Numbered from the stretch's first letter, positions 39,101 through 54,100 are shown. The stretch: DNA of 64,000 nucleotides from Acholoe squamosa (GCA_949317995.1 OX439041.1:43819269-43883268); one strand, 5' to 3'. Notes: generated by a model from the letters alone, not told the origin. A program made the numbers and translations.

Positions 39101-42100
39101 AATTATTCCTTTTATAGTGTTCAGTGCAAAAGTCAACAATCTGCTGTGTAGAAGTTGACTCATCGTATGATAAGACTGACTCAAGGTGTCTTTGAGCAAT
39201 ACATGTACCTTGAGTCGGCCACTATACATGTACCTTGAGATGGCCACTATTGCTTTTTGGTCCAAAATGAACTTAGTAGTGACCATTTCATTGGGTTCTA
39301 AGCTATTTACACTGCTAGAATATGTTGAGCTGTAGCACCTGCTATCTTTCCATCTTTGGGAAAGTGAATCTAGCACTATCCATTATTTTCAACAAAATCT
39401 ACTATATTCTACCAATTAGGTAGAGGGGTCTTCTGATAGATTGACAGCCACTTTGAAATGATGGACAGCTGATAAATGGTAATAAGTTTGCTATAGTTTG
39501 TGTTTACCCAAGGAATGGTATTAATCAGCATTATAATTAGTAAAATCATTCCAGAAACACTCTGACCAAGATCACTTAGCCATGAATAAACATTTTCCTT
39601 GTATTTCTTCATAAGCACACTCTTTACTATGAATTAGTTGAGTCATTTTATTATGTGCCTGACTCAAGGTACCACAGTGGCCGACTCATGGTACTGATGA
39701 AAGAAAATTCACATCTATTGAATAATTGGTGCTCAAAGAGCTCCATGGCTATGGGTATGAAAGTTGTAACATCGCTAGATGGAAAGAGTAAGACATCTGG
39801 GTAATAATTATATCCATTTTTAGATGACCCCTGCAAGTTTTCCCACTATTACAAAGATCCTAGAATAACTAGTAGGTTGTAAGGAGGCCCAGGTGGACGA
39901 CTCTTGGTCACTTTACCCTATACTGCAGAGAGGATATTGAATTCAAAATGCATATATATCCTATGTCTTATTAAGAATATAAAACTACACCAAGGGTTGT
40001 AGTGTAGTATCTAATCGAAATATTGACTACTTCTCAATAAACATGATGAATTGTTTATCTCTGAATATATACTTCTTCATTTTTATTGATATGTGAGGTG
40101 ACAGGTTACTGGGTTTATTCAGATCAATCTGAATGCTGTCAATCTAAATGCCTTATTGTTATTTTTCAGATGGAAAATATATTAATCGATGGTCATGGTA
40201 AGTCGTAAAATTCTGTCATGCTATGTGTTTGAACTTACAGTCACGATATTGTGGAGGTCATGACGCCAATATTCATATGTAAGAACCAGTAAGTCATTGC
40301 TCATAAGTTAAACCAAGTCCCATTTAAAAAGCAAGCTTCTGGGTAGTGCCTTTCCTGATCTACGATATATTATCTTAAAAGTGTCGGAATTCAATGGAAT
40401 GCTATTTTCACTCTATCTCAGGTCATCTACAAGTAATAGACTTTGGCCTTGCCAAATGGTTAAAAGAAGGAGAACGGACGAGAACAATATGTGGCACTCT
40501 TCAATATATTGGTGAGTAAAACTCTAACCCCTAAAAGTCACATATAACCTCAGGCCTCTCGACTATTTTTTTCATACTTCAAAGGGTCAATCGACTCATC
40601 TAACTAACTAGTACATCTGTTAGTTATTTATAAACGTCTAAAGGCATTACTGTAGATTTGATAATAGTGCTGTATATTTTATATTATGTAACCAACTGAT
40701 ATTGCAGCACCCGAAGTGTTGAATGTCCAACCTTATGGCCATGAAGCAGACTGGTGGTCTCTAGGAATTCTTATGTATGCACTGCTCACTGGAGAGGTAT
40801 GTATATAGCACTCTGAACTCATGTTTAGGACAGCATAATCCATCGATATTTCATTATAGGTTCATTTCGTAATGCACCATGACAGGTCATTTGGGGTACC
40901 AACCTCAGAGGCTTGGTATGATGCCTGGAAACACCACTGACAGGGATGAAAGTCTTCAGGGAATTCCCTGATTTCAGGGATTTTGAAGTTCCAGGGCCCT
41001 ATACATTCATATAGAAACCCATTTTTTTGGGCGAATATTGGACCATTTCAGGGATTTTCGTGCTCCGTGACTTTCATCCCTGCACTGAGAGTAACTTGTG
41101 CTGATCTAAGGTTTTACTTGTTCATGGAGAATTAAATATATCACTGGCAGTATGTAACTCATTTTAAAACTTAGATATATTACTGCATTATTGTAATTTC
41201 TTGGTGGCATCATCAACAAACCATGACAGGTCAAGCCTTCAACACCCAAATCTTACTGCTGGTAGACTCACCTATGTAATAATATAAGTGTTAGGTATCT
41301 GTCACATCGACCCCTATTCATAGGTATACCTCGATGCTTTAGTTGAGTTTTTGAAGTTTTATTATTCTACTTCTTATTATAGCATTTACAGTGGAATATA
41401 TCTTTATTGTTCCATACTGTTGTAAAGGTCACCTTCCAAATGTTTATATATAGTTATGCATTTTGAGTTCTGATGTTTTACCTTCATTTTCAGTACCCTG
41501 TGACAGGGGCTAGGAACCACTTTGAAATGGCAGAAATGGTCCAAGGCCATGTGTATGACCTTCCGCTCTATCACAATTATACATGGCCAGCACGAGATAC
41601 AGTGCGGAAGGTGGGTTTTCATTCTTTATCATACCTCAAATGGTCGCTTCAAGTTTATCATCTTTTATTTTTAATCTTCTTGATGCATCAATGCAGTGTG
41701 AATGAGTAACTCGCTAGCACTGTATCTGTACATTATTAGACACTTTTAAGAGTGTTTAAATTTCAAGGTGTATATGATATATGGATCCAACCCTGCAAAC
41801 GTTTTTCCTTCATAATTCTTTTTGTCAGCCATATAATAATTTATGTAAATTGTATTCTGAAAATAGAAAATAACCATTATTGTTGATAGTGACAATGTGA
41901 CTAAGTACAGAAGAATTTTCACTCTCTTGTTGGACTCCTTCAAAAGGTAATTTCTTAGATCATATCATTATCTGCACTTTAATAGAAGTTTCTGTCCTAC
42001 ATATTTAGAAGCACTATGTATGAAGGATAAAAGGTATGAGCTTGGGCATTTGTCATATTATATATCTTAGTACTACATCCAAGATTCCTATCTTTTTTGA

Positions 42101-45100
42101 ATTAATAATCATTATTCTTACAACTAATGTGCAGTTACTACAAGTTGACCCGACACAGCGGATACAAACATTGCTCGGTCTGCAAAGACTTCCCTTCTTC
42201 CAAGACGTAAACTTTGAAGCTCTTCTTCAAAGACAGGTAATGTATTTAAAATCTAGCATTTGTATTATATACACCTTATAATAACATATGGAACTAGTTT
42301 TATTTCATGTTGAATAAGCACAAAACCCTTTTAGTTCATGGAATTCTATCACATTGTATAATTGTTTCAAAGTAAACTAATAACAGCATAAACTATTTAG
42401 TGGTGGAAACTTTATCGTTGTAGATCAGCCCTAATGTCTACCTAGAGTCTGAAGAAAACTTTGGCTTTGGCTTCCGAGAGCAAGAAATGTTAAGGCGCCG
42501 CCGCAGTGTGGCAAGAAGCATAGACGGTGAACTAGATGCCCAGGTAATGAAAGGTCAAGGTTAACCATAAAGTTATAATGATTTGAAGGTCACTTCAAGG
42601 GTACAGTGATGGTATATCAATGCCATCTGGATCATTAACTTTTTGTCACCTTGAGGTAACCTGATGATCATGCTGAAGTGCTCTTCAGATGAACCCACAA
42701 TTTTTTTAACATTTTTTGATAAACTAATAAACAGATCAAATAATTGCAATTTAGAAAGAGAATATATTAGAGGAGCAGCACAGGGGGCCCTCTGGGGTCA
42801 TTTAATTCGTAAGATTACTGATAGCTATAAGTTGTTTTTTTATGTTGTCCACTGTCTCTGGGTATGGAAAAGTAATGTTTGACCAATGAAAACTCGTGCA
42901 GTCACTGAGAAATCTGCAATTCTTTACAACCATCTCTTGAAATTTTAGCCTCGTTTTTAAGAGCTAAAATACACATTGGTCTACCTGTTCTGGCACTAAT
43001 ATTCATCTTACAACAATTCTAATGGTACCTACCCCCCCTAAATTGGACCCAACGATCACATTGCAACCAACCATTTGTTGCTAGGACAAGCGGTTACCTA
43101 GCAACAGTTGATTTTAGCTAGCAACGGACCCTTTCCTGAGACAAAGAAAGACCTTTCCTTGGAATGACTTACAGAATGGAGATCATGACTATTGCTTCTC
43201 ATTTTGGTATTGAGAGGGTCCATGCCATTGTAGAAAATGTAATATTGTACCAAAACACAGTGTGCTAATCAGGGAATGTAGAAAAAAAATGATATAGCAA
43301 GCATAATGAAAACATGCAATTTCAGCATTATCTTCTATTGGAAAAATATTATTTAATGGATAATTGTAGTGTGCCTTATATCCTCAAAAACATCTGAGGC
43401 TTTCACTTTACTCCTAGAGCTGATTGCCTAGCAACAACAAATTTACTTAGCAAACTATATTGAGACATATATTCATAAAAAGACATTTTGATTTGATGAG
43501 AACTAAGCATCCATGGACTCAATGTATTTGAAAACAATTAAAACCTCAAAATACCCCCCAAAATAGGAAATAATTATATTTAAAAATTGTGCAGTTGGTT
43601 ATTGTTTAGAAAGTACTAGCTTTTGCATAGCAAGTAGCCTACCAACTGACACACAGATGCTCCAGAAATGAAAAGATATCTGCCAGGTATTCTAGTGATC
43701 ACAGGGGCTTCTTACTAAAGATGTCTATTGCTGGGCAAGAGACATCATGAGTGTATTGTTTGTAAGCCAACCACATTCCAAGGACCATGTGATAGCCAAG
43801 TTCATGTACATGTGTATAATATAAATGTAGATCTAATGAGATTCAAATATTAGTAAGCTATATTTGCTTGAAATATATGATCCTATCATAAAATGTCCCC
43901 ATAGAAAAAAAAAAAGAAATCACCCAGCTACTCATTTCCTTTTTCTATTTTGGAAAATAATATAAACCATACCTAGCGGCCTAAAAATATTAGATTACTA
44001 CTATTCTATAGTATGGTACTCCCAATTATAAGCTGGACCCTGGGTCAAAGTAATATACTTCGAGCTGCAGCCAGAGCCTGAAATGACCTATAAGCCACAT
44101 CTTATACAGGGCCTTCATACAAGTTCTGCAGACTTAAATACAAAATCAACTGTCACTACTTTGGCTCAAGATACCATCAGCAAAGTATCATTGAAAGCAG
44201 CTTATGTATCGGGTTGAGGTGACAGGTCAGTCTGTGATTTATGTGCATCTCATACGAGTCTCAGAACACAGATGATATCTTAATATTTCATTGGGTGTCA
44301 TTTTGTAACCTGCCATACCTTAGTAATTGTTGTTATGATAAGTGTGACATGAAGTCTATGTGCTTGATTACCCACTATCAGTGGTATCATTCCATTCCTG
44401 TCAAGGAAAAGTCAGGGAATTCTACCAACATTAACATGTCAAGTCAAGTCGCTATCAAGAGCTATATTAACCGTAGATCCAATCAGCCACAAGGCATATA
44501 CCAGTGTATACAAAGTCATATCAAATAAACAGACTGATTCAAATTACCTACTGATAATGATCAAAGCTCTCCCACCAAAATGGTAAGGCTAAAATTAAAT
44601 ATTGCCCCTATGTGCTGTTACATGCCATCATACATAACACATAATCACCATCTTGAACTCTCTCATTCTAAAGCATACAAAGAATACCCTGGGTATTCTG
44701 AGGCTTGGTAATAAATTAATGACCAAGGATTAGAATTATAGGAACTGTAACAAGAAGGGACTCCTTATGTACCTGATACTACCATAGAATCATGTGTAAA
44801 TAGCATGGCTTCTACATGAATCCAACTCTTGTCTTGTCATATACAATGTAGGATGCCCCTATGCCTCGTAGCCTTAGCCTCAAGTCAATTACCTTAGGCC
44901 ACTGCTTAGAGTATTGGTCTGTGACTTTGGGTGTGTGTAGAGGGTGATGAAATTACCTCCTTATGGTCATTAAATGCCTTCATATGTCATTCTTCTCCAA
45001 TGAAATGCTAGTCAGTCCTTTAGCAAATGCTACATCAATGTATCATGCCAACCCTTCCAAGTATCTCAGTACCAACTGAGAAGGTGGAGTGTAAAAATGA

Positions 45101-48100
45101 ATGTTCAAATGCAAAAGCCTATCATGAATGTACATGTGGCAATGCCCTGAAATATGTAGGCTATAGTAGTTCCATTACTTCACTTTGAACATATCTGGAT
45201 AGAATGTTAATTGTTATATGGATGTTTTCCATCATCTAGATGATGATCACTGGTGACAGACAGATGGTCTATGTCTTTTTAACTCTTTCCAGCCAGCTAG
45301 TGCATTAATGCACTACCAGGTCAAATATGGCTAGTACATTAATGCACTATGAGGAGAGCATTTAAAGTAACTAATAACATTATTCTGGGCCCCATCAATA
45401 ATTATTTTCAATAAGTAATGCCAGGTATCATGGTATCATATGAAAGGAAACTACATACAGATTACAAATCAGTCATTTTTGTATACATTTCACAAACATT
45501 GGTTCTATTCCTGAGGTCACCCTTACACCATGTATCAATATATATTTGCCCGGGACCTCAATCTGCTGTATTTTAGGGACTTTTAACAATGATAGAGCTG
45601 ACTGGAAAGAGTTAAGAACATATCTATGGCCTAAAATAAAGTCCTAGCTAATGTCTTGTAACATGACCTTCCAGCAAGGAGAATGGTCACAGGTAGGGTC
45701 TTTTGGTTAGTTTGCTAGGCACTTTCTGTTTCTTTGATCATATGGCTGGTACTTATAGCTGAGTCCTACCAGTAATTCTCTGGAAAGGTCCACTTCTGCC
45801 AACAGAAGTGATCTTATAAAGCAGCTTATTCACCATTGACAGAATGATGATATAAATTGCAAGATCCATGCAATCACAGTTATCTGATGTTGCTAGATTA
45901 AGCTAGATTTCCTTAGTAGAACTTCTAGAGAAGGTTTGTGACAGAATTATCATCACACATTACATCTAATTCTGATCAAAATCTATATAATATTATAAAT
46001 AACATAATTTAGAGTAATGCTGCTTAAAGGCCTTTCAAATATTACGTAACACAATTTTGACCACTTTTTGACCCCCCCTCCCCCCTTGTAACAATATGGG
46101 GCGTCTAATCAATATTCCTAAATTTATCTGATTCTTCTCAATTTAACAAGAATTATAGGATGATCTCTAAAATCACATTAAAATGTTTGTAAATTGTCAA
46201 ATTTAGCCATGTGATGTATTCCTCATTTTTATCATGTAACACATGGGCAGACCACCCCTCTCTCTGTAACAAAGTGTAACAAACTTCATGATCCCCTCCC
46301 CTACTGTGTTTCGTAATATTTGAATGGCCTCTTAGCAAATATTTAATTGCTAAGATGTAAACAGATCCAGCAATAAGGCTTTGGCAGCACAATTTCAGAT
46401 TTATTTTCTTTATAAATCGATGGGTTCCATAATCATGTTTTCATATCTGAGTAGAGCAGTTGTCTGTTGGTGAGCCACTTGCTAAACAAAGGCTAGCAAG
46501 GTTTCACCACTTGCTAAACAAAAGCTAGCAAGGTTTAAGCAAGTGCCACCTCTTGAGTATTGAACAACTATCTGACACATTTCCTATTACATTAGGGATA
46601 TGTCTAACAAGATCTACTCAGTTCTGAAGAAATTGAGTCCAATGATGGTTAACTTTCTTCACAATAATACATATTTGTCTATGAACAATCTCCTTTGTAT
46701 AAGTTGCTGTGTTTATTTGTTGCTAAGGAATCACTACCCCACAAGTAGAGTAAAACCTCAAATGTATTCTCATTTCATCATTTTCAGGATATAAGACACA
46801 CTACAATTGTCTAGTAAAGAATATTTTGCCAATAGAGGATAATGCTGAAGTCGCATGTTTTCATCATACTTGCTATAGGTCTATCTTTTTTTTTCTATAT
46901 TTTCTGATCAGCACACTGTATTTTGGTACAATATTACATTTTTTTAGTTTGCATGGAGCTTCTAAATAGCAAAATGAGAAACAGTATCCATGATCTCCAT
47001 TCTGTAAGTCATTCCTAGGAATGGTCTTTCTTTGTCTCAGAAAGGGTCCGTTGCTAGCTAAAATCAGCTGTTGCTAGGTAACCGCTTGTCCTAGCAACAA
47101 ATGGTTGGCTCCAATGCGATCGTTAGGTCTCATTTAGGGGGGGTAGGTACCTTTGGAATTGTTGTAAGATGAATATTAGTGCCAGAACAGGGTGATCAAT
47201 ATGTATTTTAACTCTTAAAAACGAGGCTAAAATTTCAAGAGATGGTTGTATAGAATGGCAGATTTCTCAGTGACTGCACGAGCTTTCATTGGTCAAACAT
47301 CACTTTTCCATACCCGGAGACATTGGACAACATAAAAAAATAAGTTATAGCTATCAGTAATCTTAAGAATTAAACTCCTAAAATATGGCTCTTTTGAAGG
47401 ACTTGCTGCTCTACTATATATAGCTTGTAGCAAGTAGCCTAGGGCAAACTGTTGTTACTCTTTCAGATTTACATGTTATCTTTATTGATGTCCATACTAA
47501 TTCAATCCAGACTGAGACTTAACTAAGTATTAAAAGTTACATAGAATACCGATCACATACCTTTCCTTATCAGCCTGTTGTAGTATTATTATCGATATTA
47601 ATTTACTAAAAGTAATATAGCAGTAGCGCCTGTAAATCTGGTTACTTTATCAGAATAGTGTGTTTCAATAGTGAATGTAGTATGAGCATTGATTTGGATT
47701 AACTTCAGTGTGTATACCATTTCTGTATAATGCATTGTACTTGCTTCCAGGGCAAAAATCACCTGTGATATACTTGAAACTCAGTGTCCTTTGTGGTTAC
47801 TCATAGAATTATGTCTTCTTTAAGTACTGCTCTTGTGATCTATATGCTATAGGCATCACAATGAGAGAGGTTGTGGTTTAGAACGCTTTTCTCTTAGAGT
47901 CATAGATCTACAGCTGTAAATATAAACAGAGAAATTTTCTTTATATTCGATTGTAAAAAACAAAAAGCATCTTTGTCAACCTTTCTCATATAATGCCTAT
48001 CAGCATCACTTCAACTGCCAGCTATCGTGGTCATGCATGACAGTTATGCAAAACATTACATGGACAAGATCTACTGACTGGTCTGATTTCCATTTTGTTT

Positions 48101-51100
48101 CTTGCAAAATATTAAATTTGTTTTATCCCATGCCATCACAGCCAAGGGCTTCCTTGTTCCGGAGTAACAGTGTAGATATTGAGCTTGGTCGTGAAGGCGA
48201 GGAAGATCCTTTTGTTCCACTTAATCGTACTATAGACGTAGACTGGGATTATAATGCGAACCCCCAACTAGACAAGGTATCTCCTACCACAGAGTACCAG
48301 GTGAGATTGTGTCATGTTATCAAGGGAAAAATATCTATTATGTTAAACAAGTTCATGTAGGTAGTCCATGAGTATTTCAACAACAAAAAATGGAAAAATG
48401 GAACAGTTAAAGAAGTCTATACTATCAATAGGTATATTCACACGTTTTCAAAGGGGAAAAGCTGAAGAAGACTTTGAGAGACAATGAAGATAATATCTTT
48501 CAATAAACCAATAAATATGATAGTTATACGATACTGAAATAGTAAATTCATAATAGATGAACTTTGCAAAATATACTCCCTAACAGCCAAGAGCATCACT
48601 ACTTCGTAGTGCGAGTGTCGATGTGGACTTGAGTACATTGGGGAACTTCAATCGAAGTTCTCGAATGTACCAGACAGTCAATTGTGACATGCGCGCCCAA
48701 CCAGATTGTCAAAAGCTCAATTCAGAGCTTGAACGAACGGCAACCACACAGGTAAATGGGTACTTATTTCCAGCTAGCTTGGCAGTGATTTAAGGCGGAG
48801 AAGGATACTCAGAAAATTTTAGATTTTATTTACACCATAACCTAAATGCATGATTATAGCAATCAAAAAGGCAATATCTAACCAATCACAGTTATACTGT
48901 ATAGCCGTATTTGAAAATAGGGGACTAACAAATATTTCTAGATGAAACATTATGGCTTTTGCAAAATCTTCATCATTCATAGCATGACGTTTAACTGCCC
49001 TATGACAGCAGTCATTGAGGTTATTATGGTGATGGGACTAGAGAGATATTTGCTAAAATAGGCATTTACTTTTCACAAAGTATAAAATAGTTACTCCCTT
49101 TCGATTGCACATAAAATAGAAGTACTCACTGATATTTATTGCACTCATTCAACCCCTTTCACAATTCTGTTTTTCTTTCCTTAAAGAAAGAATTATTGTA
49201 CTACCATTAGGATAAATGTCAAATATATAACCCTTTACTCCTTATACAATAAGGCCTACTTTATCATTTTATTCTAAGGGGACGGAAACGGTCGAGACCA
49301 TAGACAGAGCAATTTGTTACCATTAAGCAATAGAGCATTATTATATTGAAACTATATTAATAAGATAACTCTTAAATAGAGGTATGCTCTCTGTTATCTG
49401 TTGGACTTAGCATACCAAAATATATCAAAATCTTAATAGACAAGGAATGATGATATGATGATAATGTTTTTAAAAGTTGTTTTTATTTTCACTCTACATG
49501 TACTACAGATGAAATATATCTATTTTGTTTTCCTTTTCCCCTTTTTATCTAGTTTTCTGCAAATATTTCTTTGATTTGGCCTAGAACGGGGTCTTTATAT
49601 TACAACATAAGCTTATATAAATGTTTTGACTATGGTTTCATACTATACCATTCATATGATAATTGATTGTAAAGGAAGTGCAGATAATTGATACTGTAAA
49701 CGCTAGTGTAAAAGACATGGCTTATAGACTACTTCAAAGGCATAGTAGAGCTGAATTGTCTAGTTTTCTATAATTCAAGATTCTTCATAAATATTAGTTT
49801 TTACACTACAAAACAGTACACTGAACCAACAATTTGAAAGCTGCAGCTTATAGCCTTTTCCAAATTTAAAGGTGCGGCTTATCTGTGGGTGCAGCGCATT
49901 TATATGCGGGGGTTGTATGGTATATTCAATTTTCATCACTTTTTTTCAACAGTAGTTTTTAATATCTGGAACATTTTGTTTCATAAGAGGCGTTCAATGA
50001 TGCGCAGTGCTAGCCTGGATTTTGACCGAGCTATGTGGACAGATAAAAGAGTCGAAATGTCTTTCCCACCAAATCCAGAATTGTTCAGTGATGGCCACTT
50101 TGAAACAAACCATCAAGTACCTGAACCTCAGGTCCCACGAGTCACATCCCATGGACCCAAATATCAGGTATAATCTAAGGTATTTTACATGAAAAGATTA
50201 TGTAAATTTTAAAAAGTAACGGGAAATCATAAAAAGAACTGTTTTATGCATTCTTTTCTCTTCTTAAAATATCATAGAAACCTGTTATATAAAATCTCAG
50301 ATTATCTCTTTATTGCTTTAACTTTGAACACATTCTCTTCAGACTGCTAGAGTGCAAGTTAACACAAAATCCTTGCTGAAAGGTCCAGACAAACTTATCA
50401 AGCCTTCAGAGATACTGAGAGCACATGCAGAGAGGCAGACACGTGCTGCAAATTGGGCTGAGGAACAGGAACAATTTAAGTACACCCATGATGAGCCTAA
50501 TATGCAGGCTCCAAGTCCACAGTTGGGGGTATTACATGCACAAACAGTATGTATTATTCTGTCGGTTTACCAAATCTTGTGGCTCCTGCAAAAGAAGACT
50601 TTTATGATCTATAGCTACAATGGATCTGTCAATAGTTATTCATATATAGTCATGCAAGCAATGATATAGACTATATTAAGAATATTGTAAAATAATAAAT
50701 AATGATTAAATAAGTCTTTGCCTCTTAAAAATATTAAACGCAGATTGAGGGAGCATAAAAGGGGGACATGGTTTCTAGAAAGATGTAATTTAAGTTCTAA
50801 TTCATTCAATATAGACAACTCCAGTGCACAGTAACTCTGGATCTTTGAGGGAAAACTCAGAGAGGATTCAAGATGAAGTATTCCAGCCATCAAACCTCCT
50901 AAGGTCACATGGAGATCGCGAGGCGCGTGTTGCTAAATGGGCTCGTGATCATGCGCTTATCGATTACTCATCTAACCAAACCGATATAGAGACTACAGCA
51001 GAAGGGTTAGGAGAAATGGTTCCAGAGACAGTATGTACTAAGTCAAGTGTTTCTTTTCTTTCTGTTCTTACGTCATAGGGATTTAGACGATTAATATTCC

Positions 51101-54100
51101 TCAATTGAAATCAAAGGTTTTAGACATTAGACCCCCAAAAATCCAGTCATTCTGACGTTAATTGTGTCAGGAATTACGTTTACACAATTGAAATGCGTTA
51201 ATTACTGTATCCAATATGTTCTTTGTGTAATCCTATCTAATTGAGGAAGGCTAGCTCGTCCTACACATTCACATCTCATAAACTTACACACATTCTCTTC
51301 TTTAAAGATTTCCTTAGCTGTACTTTCTTTCTCGGACTGATTTAGATAAAATCAGACATAAATCAGTAAAACAAACAGTTATATTGACATGGCAGCATAT
51401 ACATTTGGTGCAGGTTCACCAGCGAAGTGCCTCAGTTGATACAGACTGGTATGGAAAAAGGAATACGTTTAAGCGTGGATCAGCTGCCTACAAAACGATA
51501 AATATTGATGGGCGTTATATTTATAATACAAAATGCCAGGTACCTGAGCCACAAACTCCAGTAGACACCAACTTTGTCAATGAGGTAGTTTTCATTTGAT
51601 TTTGTTTGATTAATCCAAGCGATATAGTGCAGAACAAGCTATGTGTTCGATCCTTCCCTAGCAAATTATATATTCCTCATAGCTGTATGACTTGCCGCAA
51701 TGAATCATATCACCTCAAAAATGAATAATTAAAATCATAATTATCTATGACATTATTTAAATAATTCCTATTTCTTTTTCAATCTGGGAGCATTTTCATT
51801 TATATATACTTCTTCTTTTTTTAAATCTAGGAGCATAAAATACTTTGGAAAAGACGCCCAACATGCACATCTAATTCAGAAATATATATCTATTTATCTC
51901 ATTAAATTTATCCCTAAAGGTGACCTCTGGAACACTGTTACGAAGCCACAGTGTGGATCTGGATGTTGGCTTCAGTGGTGCTTTTAGTCGTAATTCACAT
52001 GCATATCGGACTATAAGTGTTGACTGGCCAAGTCGCACACATCATGCAAACACACCATTAGAGTCTTCCAGAGTAGAGTCACCTACACTACAGGTAAATT
52101 TAATGACTTGTCTGGTGTAGGTTAAAAGGATAAGTCCTATTACTAATCTTCTAATCAGTTATGCATTAATTTTAAGGCGGTGGGTTCAGGAGAAAACTAG
52201 CAGAGCATAGATAGGGGTCTGCATAGTTCCCCACAAGAAAAAAAATATTTGTATGATTGGAGGGGCATTTCCTCTGCTGTCGATATACCAGTGCCCGTTG
52301 TCTTAACAACATGCCTGATCTGTGCTCTGCTTGTTTTTTTTTAGCTTTAAGACTAACATGACAAGATAGACAGATAACAAATAATTATTTTCTTTCTCCC
52401 AAGTATTATTCATAAGCTTACTACCCAGTACTATCATAGCCGAGGAATAATCTTCCAGTCAGAGTATTAGTGGCAAGGGAATAAGATAACTACCAGCAGC
52501 TATAAGAATGAGCCTGTGATATGCACATTTCCGAAACTCTACAGGCAAACTAAGCATAAAAATTCTCTGAAAAGCTTAATTAGAACTTCTTCTCTTGATT
52601 AATGTGGCTCGTAAAATCGTAAAATTTTATGTTTGCTTTTGGCATTATCATAGAACACTTCTCTTACACGATTAAACAAGTCGCGATAACATGTCTATAG
52701 CTTCTACACATCTCCCAGTCTTTACATTCTCTATTACTGGGGTAGGTTGATTGCTTCTGTGTCTTAATTGGTAAGGTTCATGAGATGACATAAATGGACT
52801 CGTGGGGAATTTGTTTTGCTGACATCAAACTACTCGAATATTTTGTGGTGACTGGTAAAAACTGCTTATCGCTTTAATTATCAGTGGCTGCTCTGTAATA
52901 CAAGGCATCTATTGAAGTATTTTTAACAGCATGAATACCAATTTTTTCTTTTCCAGAAAAAAAAATCAATGTTTGACTGTGTTACATTTTGATGGCCACT
53001 CTAGCGCTATGGTTCAAACATTCGTGTGAATAGACTAATGCTCCATTCGTTTCAGATTTCCTTGTTACTCGTAGAAGTGACTCTACCTCCTGAAATATAA
53101 AATACAATAAACTGTATTCTGCTATTCTTTTCTGGATCAACGTATGTACTGATCTATTCTATCGCATGAAGGATTCCTGATCACATAATGGGAAAGGAAA
53201 ATAGGTGATTTATAACGTGTTGCTAATTTGTTACTATTAGAGTAGACATCAGACTTCAGACCGCTCTAGCCGTGATGTGCTGCGGATATGCCTGGACGAC
53301 ACTCAGAAGCTCCACTATTTCTCAGCTGCCTTGTTCCTGGCTGGTGTTGTTCATTTATTACTCATGTTACATCGGTCTTCAAGCTAGTTAACTGACCTCT
53401 TACTTTGGTTGCCTTTTATGGATCTCCCGAGTCCAGCGGATCACTTGCTTGTGACAAAGTAAGACTCGTGCAGCCATCAACCCCGCATCCACCCAGGCCC
53501 CCTACTAGACAAGGCAAATTGTAGATATTGTGATGAATATAGTACAGTTGGTTTCTGTTCTAAGTCTATTATTTCTCTTGACTATATGTTTTGCCTGGTT
53601 CCAGGATCATTATGATTCACTCTTTATTGATAATACTTTTAAAGGCCTCATTGTGCTATAGTGCGCTGTACCAATGAATTGGTTTATGCAAGAAGGCAGT
53701 GCTGGCGAGTGACACATTGGTGCTGCATTTATGTATCGCACTGACTCTTTGGGAGGGTATCAACCTGAAGGGCACGATACATAAATCTCGCACTGGCAAG
53801 TTACTCTCCCTGATTATCTAAGAGCATGTGCACTAGAAGAATATGGGGCCTTTAAACACTTAAAATTGAAATATATCATGGCTAGGCTACCCCAATGATA
53901 ATCTTCCCCAGTCTTAATATTCCCAATGGCATGTCAAGCTGGAAATGTCATCGTTAGGACAAACCGCATGTGTCAACTCCGCTTTTAGACCCCAATGCGC
54001 TGTGCTACATTCAGTTAGATGAGAACTGTTTTGACTCCTTTTTTTATGGAGATCCAATATTTTACAACTCTCTCATTGAAGTGGGAGAGTTGTGATGTAT

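Larger units (their letters stand above)
42544..48141 (+). other. 5.6-kb kinase intron with large inverted repeat
   Basis: It holds two diverged arms (about 42757-43540 and 46600-47425) and a Harbinger-like MITE (46027-46331). A degenerate TATAAGC repeat lies near 44013-44107. I found no further tail exon in it. Confidence 0.7.

Noticed and set aside
50636..50908. 90-codon minus-strand ORF
   Set aside because: It is antisense to kinase tail exon 50815-51030 and its upstream intron.
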